Positions 46,101 through 51,956 of a stretch of DNA of 64,000 nucleotides are shown in pieces; within the stretch, counting starts at the first letter, position 1, and each line of letters begins with the position of its first letter. The DNA lies in contig NZ_FRAY01000005.1 of the NCBI RefSeq assembly GCF_900142475.1, forward strand, positions 248,001 to 312,000, written 5' to 3'. The position numbers and the translations under genes were made by a program. Under the pieces are notes generated by a model that was given only the letters and a program-made list of their open reading frames with translations, made no database searches and had not been told where the DNA came from. This DNA comes from Fibrobacter sp. UWH4. Lineage in GTDB: Bacteria > Fibrobacterota > Fibrobacteria > Fibrobacterales > Fibrobacteraceae.

Positions 46101-46373
46101 AAGATTACCGACGAACTCCGCCGCGCCTGCGTGGCCCGCGAACTCGTGAACCGCATCCAGAACCGCCGTAAGGATCAGAACTTTGCAATCTCTGACCGTA
46201 TCAGCATTGAACTTTATTCTGAAAGTGAAGTGCTGAAGCAGGCTGTGAAGGAAAACGAATCTTACATCAAGGGCGAGACGCAGGCTGATGCTATCGTGTG
46301 GAAGGATTCTGCAACAGGCTTGCAGGATACTGATGCTGACGGCGAAAAGGTTGCTGTCGAAACAGTGAGATAG
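43185..46373 (+). CDS. ileS: Isoleucyl-tRNA synthetase, type 2 (eukaryote-like)
   Basis: 1062 residues. It has the class I HIGH-type motif in [20 protein letters not shown], then WDCHGLPIE, the editing-domain [17 protein letters not shown], and [17 protein letters not shown] (KMSKS). The PHYGH and KRNYPDP variants are those of IleRS2, found in eukaryotes and some bacteria and associated in the literature with natural mupirocin tolerance; susceptibility here is not shown. It charges tRNA-Ile with isoleucine and edits valine. The 3' end is followed at once by hairpin module B, and ileS fragments occur at 42985-43130 and 51104-51148. The ORF is intact. Confidence 0.95.
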   Translation: [1062 protein letters not shown]

Positions 46374-46401
46374 GCCTCGAAGCCAACGACGCTGATGGTG
46401 A

Positions 46402-46508
46402 CAACTGCAAAAGGCGAGAGTCGCGACCGTGCTTGCACGGGCATGACCGAGCCGCAGCAGTTGGTGCTCGAAGAGCACAGCCTTTCAGCTTTACGACGGT
46501 TAAGGCTT
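46402..46508 (+). repeat. Structured hairpin module, copy B (left edge of island)
   Basis: It starts 28 bases after the ileS stop. Outer stem CAACTGC/GCAGTTG (46402-46408 with 46457-46463); inner helix GGC/GCC and GTC/GAC with GAGA opposite CGA; apical hairpin CCGTGC-TT-GCACGG (46427-46440); side hairpin GTGCTC-GAA-GAGCAC (46464-46478); a further stem AGCCTT/AAGGCT (46479-46484 with 46502-46507). Bases 46411-46484 are identical to copy C at 73 of 74 positions. Confidence 0.8.
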
Positions 46509-46537
46509 AATCAAAGAGAATGGTTTAAATCAAAAAT

Positions 46538-46570
46538 GGCGTTCCCCGTGGGAGCGCCGTTTCCTTTTTT
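46538..46570 (+). terminator. Rho-independent terminator after module B
   Basis: A nine-pair stem GGCGTTCCC / GGGAGCGCC (46538-46546 and 46550-46558) with a CGT loop is followed by TTTCCTTTTTT. It ends transcripts coming from ileS or from the module itself. Confidence 0.8.
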
Positions 46571-46625
46571 CTGAAAATTATCTATCTTCAAAACGAAAGA
46601 ACAGAGATGATCTGAAGAGAGAAAA

Positions 46626-48173
46626 ATGGGTGATATAAAAGTATTCATCAGCAGTGTTCAGCGAGAGTTTGCTTGCGAACGACGACTCTTGTGCGATTAT
46701 ATCCGGACGGATTCCCTGCTCGGTCGATTCTTTGTGCCGTTTATTTTTGAGGATATGCCTGCATCCGAGGTTTCTGCACAAAAGGCGTATCTTGCTCAAG
46801 CTGCCGAAAGCCATATTTATTTGGGTATTTTCGGCACGCAATACGGCTACGAGGACTCTGAGGGCGTTTCACCCACGGAACGTGAATACGATACAGCAAA
46901 GGCTCATTTTGTACATCGGTTGGTGTACACGTTGCGAACTGAATCCAAGCGAGAGCCAAAGGAACAAGTTTTTGTAAAGAAGGTCGAGCAGGAACTTGTT
47001 CGTCGCAGCTTTACCACCTACGAAGAACTGCGCACTGCTGTTTACAACTCCCTCATTGATTATCTGGAACAAAAGGAATTCATTCGTAAGGCTCCCTTTG
47101 ATGCTGCGGCTCATCCGGTTGCAACTTACGATGATATTGACCCTGAGCGGGTGCGGACATTCATCAACAGGGCAAAGGAAAAACGCAATTTCCCGCTGAC
47201 ATTTGCCGATGGTATGGAAAAGATTTTTTCGGGCATACATGTATTGACGGATGACGGTCGCTTGACAAATTCAGCTCTACTCCTTTTTGCCAAGGATCCG
47301 CAACGGTTCTTCCGCACATCGGAGGTTCGCTGCGCTCAGTTCTATGGCACAAAAGTGGAAAAACCCATCCGCAATTATCAAGTGTTCGCTGGTTCGCTCT
47401 TTGAGATGATAGATAAGGCCGTTGGTTTCGTAATGTCGCGTATAGACGCTCGCGTGGGTACTCGCGACCATTCGGCGGATGCTCCTGTGGATTACGAATT
47501 GCCGGAAAGTGCCGTGGCAGAAGCTATTGCCAATGCCGTTGCGCATCGTGACTATACCAGCAATGCCAGCGTGCAGGTGATGCTTTTTCGTGATCGTGTC
47601 GAGATTTGGAACCCTGGACGGCTTCCCGATGGTTTTACTGTACAGAAACTGCGTGAAATGCATTCGTCTGAGCCCACAAATCCCGTCATTGCGCACCCGT
47701 TGTTCCTTGCCGGCTATATTGAGCATTTGGGAACAGGAACGACCGATTTGATAGCGGCCTGTGAACAATATGGTCTCCAGACACCGGAATTTTACCAGGC
47801 AGAAGACTTCCGCACGGTCATATATCGTAAGACAAAGGTGTCAGACCCCGATGAAAAAGTAACCAACTCCAGCGAAAAGGTAACCAACCTTGACAAAAAA
47901 GTAACCAACTTAGGCGGGGAAGTAACCAAGCATGGTGGAAAAGGTGATAAAATGCGTCTTACTGCCAAGCAGCAAAAGGTACTGGAATTTTGCAATGAAA
48001 TGCCCCGAACGGCACAAGAAATTTTGGACATGTTAGGCGTGAAAAATCAAACAAAGACCCGTCAGCAATATACTACCAAATTGGTTATGATGGGTATGCT
48101 TCGCCCGACTACCACGGCTTCCCATGATCCAAACCGCAAATACATCACGTCGCATGGCGAACGGGATGATTAA
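46626..48173 (+). CDS. DUF4062 / HATPase_c_4 (AAA_4-associated) protein with winged-helix C-terminus
   Basis: 515 residues with a GAAGAGAG site before the ATG. Residues about 3-100 are DUF4062 (VFISSVQREFACERR, IYLGIFGTQYGYED), a TIR/SEFIR-like fold. Residues about 180-395 resemble the putative transcriptional regulators with a C-terminal GHKL-type domain (LPESAVAEAIANAVAHRDY, VEIWNPGRLPDG, HLGTGTTDLI). Four 7-residue repeats of KVTN type follow (about 412-439), then a winged helix (TAKQQKVLEFCNEMPRTAQEIL). DUF4062 proteins occur in defence and signalling contexts. The usual AlbA_2 domain with GExxxxEFK is replaced by DUF4062. First gene of the island. Confidence 0.75.
   Translation: MGDIKVFISSVQREFACERRLLCDYIRTDSLLGRFFVPFIFEDMPASEVSAQKAYLAQAAESHIYLGIFGTQYGYEDSEGVSPTEREYDTAKAHFVHRLVYTLRTESKREPKEQVFVKKVEQELVRRSFTTYEELRTAVYNSLIDYLEQKEFIRKAPFDAAAHPVATYDDIDPERVRTFINRAKEKRNFPLTFADGMEKIFSGIHVLTDDGRLTNSALLLFAKDPQRFFRTSEVRCAQFYGTKVEKPIRNYQVFAGSLFEMIDKAVGFVMSRIDARVGTRDHSADAPVDYELPESAVAEAIANAVAHRDYTSNASVQVMLFRDRVEIWNPGRLPDGFTVQKLREMHSSEPTNPVIAHPLFLAGYIEHLGTGTTDLIAACEQYGLQTPEFYQAEDFRTVIYRKTKVSDPDEKVTNSSEKVTNLDKKVTNLGGEVTKHGGKGDKMRLTAKQQKVLEFCNEMPRTAQEILDMLGVKNQTKTRQQYTTKLVMMGMLRPTTTASHDPNRKYITSHGERDD
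47859..47942 (+). repeat. 21-nt in-gene tandem repeat (KVTN heptads)
   Basis: GTAACCAA recurs at 47859, 47880, 47901 and 47922, an exact 21-base period that encodes seven-residue units beginning KVTN or EVTK. It lies in the linker between the HATPase-like domain and the winged helix, and copy number may vary between strains. Confidence 0.8.
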
Positions 48174-48240
48174 GCCCCCATTACAACTTGGAACAGCCCT
48201 TTTCCTTTACAATTTGCTCCAAATTCGCCTTTTTTATGGC

Positions 48241-48262
48241 AAAAACGCTCGTTTTTGTAAAC
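48241..48262 (+). terminator. A/T-rich hairpin after the DUF4062 gene
   Basis: CAAAAACG-CT-CGTTTTTG is a perfect eight-pair hairpin within an AT-rich stretch about 70 bases after the stop. T-rich sequence follows a few bases later. It is a likely terminator, though not a classical one. Confidence 0.45.
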
Positions 48263-48351
48263 TTTTAGGACTTTTTTCTCGTTTTTATGTTATTTTTTAA
48301 AGAGTAAAAGAGTTTTTGCTCTTGTTCTCTAGATGAAATGTGCAAATTTCA

Positions 48352-48553
48352 AATAACCGAGGACAAGACGAACGCTCACGCAGGTATGCCGTTTTTGCGG
48401 TATGCTTCAGTTTGTCGTACCGACTTTTTGGTCGGTCTTTGGTCGTATAGACCAAGGGCAACAGCCCTTTTGGGGCGTGGGTCGTTTGTGTTTATCGGTT
48501 ATTAGGCATGCACAGCCTCATCTAGGTAAATGCAACGATCTGCGCCTTTTTTT
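48352..48553 (+). ncRNA. Probable structured RNA in the island
   Basis: A perfect closing stem AATAACCGA/TCGGTTATT (48352-48360 with 48495-48503) encloses CGAACG/CGTTTG and CACGC/GCGTG helices. Inside are four successive hairpins: GTATGCCG/CGGTATGC (48384-48405), ACCGAC/GTCGGT (48419-48436), TTGGTC-GTATA-GACCAA (48439-48455) and GGGC-AACA-GCCC (48456-48467). A short stem and seven T follow at 48547-48553, which fits an intrinsic terminator. No ribosome binding site or plausible protein reading covers it. It lies about 100 bases before the next gene. Expression is not shown. Confidence 0.55.
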
Positions 48554-48653
48554 GTATTCTCTCGAAAATTGGCTTGGCTTCCGAGTGGAACAAGACATAA
48601 TCTCGCCAAATCATAAACTTAAACGGCTTGATACATCAAAGGAGTCAGCTATC

Positions 48654-49355
48654 ATGGAATTTTCAATTCAAGGAAAGACCCTATCTTTTTCCGACAACCA
48701 GATTGAAATCGCAAAAATATTGAAGCATTACCATAAGTTGGCTTCGGAGGGCAGAGAGGTTGCTAGAGTTCTTCTTATTGCAAGAAAATTCACTCCTATT
48801 CAATTTGTAAAAAACGGCGATAACTTTGCTTTGGCTATTATCGGTTCTTATGGAGAGCAGGTTATCCAGGATTTTATCAATAAGGGCTTTTTCTCTTATG
48901 ATGAAAGTAAACTAAAGAAAGATTTTGAAGATACGTTTAATTTCAACGATGAATGGGAAGAGCTTATTGCTCCAATGGTTGAAATCATACAAAAGAACCA
49001 AGACACGCAGTTGTATCGAGAATTCCGCAAAGAAGAACGTGGACGTGTCGTTGGCGGGGGATTTGGCTTGGAAGGCGCCTTGAAAGGTTTTGTTGCTGCA
49101 GGTGCTTTGAATATGGCATCCGATATTGGACACAGCATATTCAATAGTATTGCAAATGCAATTGATGAAACTTCGCAAGAAACACAACTTAAAGAACTTT
49201 TCAATGAAGATCTTATTGATGATTATCTTGAACTTGTTTATGATGGAATTTACTCTTTTGGAAAGGTGTTCGTTCAAAAGTTGGTAGATTACGATTTTAT
49301 GGATCCTGATGATTTGGGTAATTTATTCAATGAAGGTAAACAGAAAGAGTATTGA
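48654..49355 (+). CDS. Unrecognised island protein
   Basis: 233 residues from the ATG at 48654, with GGAG 9 bases upstream. A longer frame back to 48402 would run through the structured RNA and is unlikely. The protein is mostly helical and acidic, with a central glycine-rich hydrophobic stretch (GGGFGLEGALKGFVAAGALN, about residues 135-155) that could insert in a membrane or form a hairpin between helices. It ends KQKEY with TGA, and the same frame stays open after the stop into the next gene. I recognise no family. Composition is AT-rich. Confidence 0.7.
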   Translation: MEFSIQGKTLSFSDNQIEIAKILKHYHKLASEGREVARVLLIARKFTPIQFVKNGDNFALAIIGSYGEQVIQDFINKGFFSYDESKLKKDFEDTFNFNDEWEELIAPMVEIIQKNQDTQLYREFRKEERGRVVGGGFGLEGALKGFVAAGALNMASDIGHSIFNSIANAIDETSQETQLKELFNEDLIDDYLELVYDGIYSFGKVFVQKLVDYDFMDPDDLGNLFNEGKQKEY

Positions 49356-49403
49356 TCCATTTTTCTTAATCTTTTAAAAAATCGAATTCCCGAAACAGAA
49401 CGC

Positions 49404-50276
49404 GTGAATGTTGCGTTGCATTTGATTGAATGTTCTCCATATGAACATGGCGAGTATTACGAATACTTGAAAAAGAATGTTGCAGACCATGATGCCGATC
49501 AAGTAGTCGCAATGAAGTCAATGATGTATGCTCGCAATAGTCGGTATGCTCTATCTGACTTTTCGGAAGATGTCGTGAAGCCAACGGAATTTGATATCGC
49601 AGTGGGTCAAAAAATTGAAAAAACATACGGCATTAGAATTCCAATTTTGTTCGAAGGAAAGAAAGAACAGCCTAAGGTCGAAAAGAAAGAAGTGAAAACA
49701 TCATCTTCTGTTGAACAGAAAAAAGATGCCGAAATTTCTCAGGCAAAAGCCCCTGAGAAGACATCTATATTTACGGCTATTCATGGATGTACTTGGTTTG
49801 TAGTGGTGGCTGTTGCGATTGCAATTGCTTTAAATTACTATAATCATCCGATTCTAAGCAATCTAAGTCTTCTTGTGACGATGGCGGTTGACTTTTTCAT
49901 AATTGGCATTGGTATTTTTGCAATTGCAGATATGTGGGGACATATAACGAATCAAAAGCAGACGATTTTTGAAGAAATGGGGAAAAATTCGGATTCGGTC
50001 TTTTTTGCCAAAGCTTCAGGAGGAAGTTTTGTCATAACTTTGATAACTCTAATTATGTTTGTTGTAATGCTGTTTATTTGCAGGATTCACTATTTTACAA
50101 TCACGTTTTGGTTTATGGTTGCGGCAGGATTAATTAATTTGTTGATTCTTCCGTTTATTGTGTTGTTTGGACTAAAAAATCTTGGAGATTCTGCAAAGAA
50201 AAAAAGTTCCCAAAATAAACAAAAAGAAAGGCGGAATGACAAAGAAATTAGCGTAGAAAAAGAGAATGAAAAATAA
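49404..50276 (+). CDS. Unrecognised island membrane protein, in frame with the gene before it
   Basis: 290 residues from a GTG at 49404 without a clear ribosome binding site. The frame is open back to the TGA of the preceding gene (49353-49355), and the 16 intervening codons contain no ATG, GTG or TTG yet read like protein (IFLNLLKNRIPETER). The soluble part (1-120) is charged, with a Lys/Glu-rich linker. Four hydrophobic segments follow (about 130-250), then a basic tail. The possible explanations are a rare start such as ATT at 49359, a TGA that broke an original fusion, or readthrough. Confidence 0.6.
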   Translation: MNVALHLIECSPYEHGEYYEYLKKNVADHDADQVVAMKSMMYARNSRYALSDFSEDVVKPTEFDIAVGQKIEKTYGIRIPILFEGKKEQPKVEKKEVKTSSSVEQKKDAEISQAKAPEKTSIFTAIHGCTWFVVVAVAIAIALNYYNHPILSNLSLLVTMAVDFFIIGIGIFAIADMWGHITNQKQTIFEEMGKNSDSVFFAKASGGSFVITLITLIMFVVMLFICRIHYFTITFWFMVAAGLINLLILPFIVLFGLKNLGDSAKKKSSQNKQKERRNDKEISVEKENEK

Positions 50277-50293
50277 TATGATGCAGGATGATT

Positions 50294-50917
50294 ATGTTGA
50301 TTAATGTTAAGAGCTGTTTGCAAAAGGGAGCGGCTGTATGTTTTGTGATGCTTTTATCTTCTTGTATGGAAACAAAAACATTGGAATCTTTTGATTTTGA
50401 GTACTCAGCTCTTTGTGATGATGTCAAGTGCTCTGAAATAATCAATCCCGAATCAACGGCTTTGTATAAGCAGACGAATCTTCGTGGGGAAATAGAAAAT
50501 AATCTCAAAAATATGAAAGCCCTACTTAATGCAGCTCGATCAGAAGCTGATTATCAAGAGGGTTTTCGAGCCTATCAGGCAGCCGAATTATTTTACGCTT
50601 TTCATGGTGTCCCCTTCAAAGTTCAGTTTTCGGAAATGACAGGAATTCCATTTTTTGGAGATGGAAAGAAAATAGATATAAAAGGCGGCTATCTTGAATT
50701 TTCTTCTTTAATCGAAAAAGAGGGGAAAAAAGGAAATTCCCATATATACACTATTAGTGACAAAGACCATAAGTTTATAGTGATTGTTCCAATAGATATG
50801 CTTTCTTATCCTATAATTGTTTTATTAGACGCAAATAGCGAAGCCAGAGTTATTTTGGGAAAGAGTAAAAACTTCTTGGATGTTGAACGTATTTTCATGA
50901 AAACATTGGGTGGGTGA
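50294..50917 (+). CDS. Unrecognised island lipoprotein
   Basis: About 207 residues from the ATG at 50294, which has AGGA 5 bases upstream; ATG 50288 overlaps that site. The signal peptide ends in the lipobox LLSSC. The mature part has two further cysteines near each other (LCDDVKC) and a mixed alpha/beta pattern with no known motif. It begins 17 bases after the membrane-protein gene and is AT-rich like it, so the two are probably one transcription unit. Function unknown. Confidence 0.7.
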   Translation: MLINVKSCLQKGAAVCFVMLLSSCMETKTLESFDFEYSALCDDVKCSEIINPESTALYKQTNLRGEIENNLKNMKALLNAARSEADYQEGFRAYQAAELFYAFHGVPFKVQFSEMTGIPFFGDGKKIDIKGGYLEFSSLIEKEGKKGNSHIYTISDKDHKFIVIVPIDMLSYPIIVLLDANSEARVILGKSKNFLDVERIFMKTLGG

Positions 50918-50951
50918 ACACATTTGCGTTAGGGATAGTGACCCCTTGGGG

Positions 50952-50972
50952 CGGCGCTGAGGCGCCGTTTTA
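50952..50972 (+). terminator. Hairpin terminator after the island lipoprotein gene
   Basis: CGGCGC-TGAG-GCGCCG (50952-50967) is a perfect six-pair hairpin followed by TTTTAT, 35 bases after the stop codon. Confidence 0.7.
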
Positions 50973-50975
50973 TGA

Positions 50976-51089
50976 GGTTGGGCGGGAACGGAGTGAACCG
51001 GGCAACCCATAAAATATAGCCCGACCCACGAAGTGGGCGGACAGCACTTAACAACTTGTTGTTTAGTGCGCATGGCCACCAAGGTGGGG
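50976..51089. repeat. Hairpin-dense non-coding stretch at the right end of the island
   Basis: Four more inverted repeats lie close together: GGTTG...CAACC (50976-51007), CCCAC-GAA-GTGGG (51025-51037), AACAAC-TT-GTTGTT (51050-51063) and CCACC-AA-GGTGG (51077-51088). No gene is seen here. Confidence 0.55.
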
Positions 51090-51103
51090 AACGCCCTAAA
51101 AAA

Positions 51104-51148
51104 GAAGAACTCAACGTTCGCGAAATGAAGTTCCTCGGAGACGACAAA
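51104..51148 (+). pseudogene. Internal fragment of ileS at the right end of the island
   Basis: 51104-51137 matches ileS 45801-45834 with a single mismatch over 34 bases, and weaker similarity runs on for about 10 bases. It encodes [11 protein letters not shown] in the same order as ileS. It runs directly into module C, whereas in the true ileS locus about 570 bases separate this segment from module B. Confidence 0.75.
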
Positions 51149-51248
51149 TGTGTAAGGCGAGAGTCGCGACCGTGCTTGCACGGGCATGACCGAGCCGCAG
51201 CAGTTGGTGCTCGAAGAGTACAGCCTTCAGCATCACGACGGTTAAGGC
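51145..51248 (+). repeat. Structured hairpin module, copy C (right edge of island)
   Basis: It has the same architecture as copy B: inner helix GGC/GCC, apical CCGTGC-TT-GCACGG, side hairpin GTGCTC-GAA-GAGTAC with one G-T pair, and GCCTT/AAGGC. The outer stem has one mismatch (CAAATGT against GCAGTTG) because its left arm adjoins the ileS fragment. Bases 51154-51227 match copy B at 73 of 74 positions. Confidence 0.8.
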
Positions 51249-51298
51249 ATAGCAAAGATCGCTGAGCTTGCCAAAGCGCTAAAGTGAAAAAATCTGAG

Positions 51299-51330
51299 AA
51301 ACGCTCTTTCCTATGGGAGGGGCGTTTTTC
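51299..51330 (+). terminator. Rho-independent terminator after module C
   Basis: AAACGCTCTTTCC pairs with GGGAGGGGCGTTT (with G-T pairs) around a TAT loop and is followed by a T-run. It occupies the same relative place as the terminator after copy B. Confidence 0.75.
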
Positions 51331-51380
51331 TTGTTTGCGCAGAAATCTATATTTAACACAAATTTTCATAGGAGGCTTTT

Positions 51381-51920
51381 ATGAACAAGATGGTTTTGAA
51401 TTTCGCTGGAATGTTGTCGGTTGCCCTGCTTGCCGGAAGTCTTTTGGCTGCTTGTGATGACGATAGTTCTACAGCGCCGAATACGGATAATGCCGCTTTG
51501 AGTTCTTCTACAGAGGTGACTCCGCAGCCTGGTGATGCGCTGTATTCATCTGAAGCGTTGCCGGGAATTTCTTCGGCGGAGATGTCCTCGGCGATTGAAG
51601 AAAGTTCTTCTAGCGAGGCCCTGCCGACGACTCTTTGCAAATTTACTCTGGTGACGCAGACGAGCTACTACCCGATGGCGATTATCACGGGCGTGACGAC
51701 GCTTTGCTTGCCGATGGCGGAATGCGACACTTCGGCGTTGAACATGTGGATGGATCAGTGCTACGAAGACCATGCGACTGTTGAAGGCTGCTATTCCAGC
51801 TTTAAGGCGGAAGTCGTCGAAGATTGTGGCGACAGCTACAGTGAAACTTGTGAAACGCGTAATGGAACGGCCTACATTTCTGGGCGATTCAAGGGCGACT
51901 GCGGCCTTATTGTGCGTTAA
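51381..51920 (+). CDS. Small cysteine-rich lipoprotein with Ser-rich linker
   Basis: 179 residues with an AGGAGG site before the ATG. The signal peptide ends in the lipobox LLAAC and is followed by a long Ser/Glu/Ala-rich linker (about residues 27-80). The C-terminal domain (about 82-179) has seven or eight cysteines (LCKF, TLCLPMAECD, QCYEDH, GCYSS, DCGDS, TCETR, DCGL), probably disulfide-bonded. No family is recognised. The linker style is that of Fibrobacter-like surface lipoproteins. The gene is 37 bases before the flavodoxin lipoprotein gene. Confidence 0.75.
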   Translation: MNKMVLNFAGMLSVALLAGSLLAACDDDSSTAPNTDNAALSSSTEVTPQPGDALYSSEALPGISSAEMSSAIEESSSSEALPTTLCKFTLVTQTSYYPMAIITGVTTLCLPMAECDTSALNMWMDQCYEDHATVEGCYSSFKAEVVEDCGDSYSETCETRNGTAYISGRFKGDCGLIVR

Positions 51921-51956
51921 AGGTTCGCAAAAACAACACTAAAAATCGGAGGTGAT

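Noticed and set aside
46402-46508. Module copies as integron attC sites
   Set aside because: Terminal bases slightly recall attC core sites, but the arrangement of stems and the absence of an integrase or cassette array do not fit.
48402-48653. N-terminal extension of the gene at 48654
   Set aside because: It would translate the hairpins of the structured RNA. A good ribosome binding site precedes the ATG at 48654.
49353-49355. TGA as a selenocysteine codon
   Set aside because: No SECIS-like hairpin is evident after the codon and no redox motif surrounds it. A broken fusion or unusual start is simpler.
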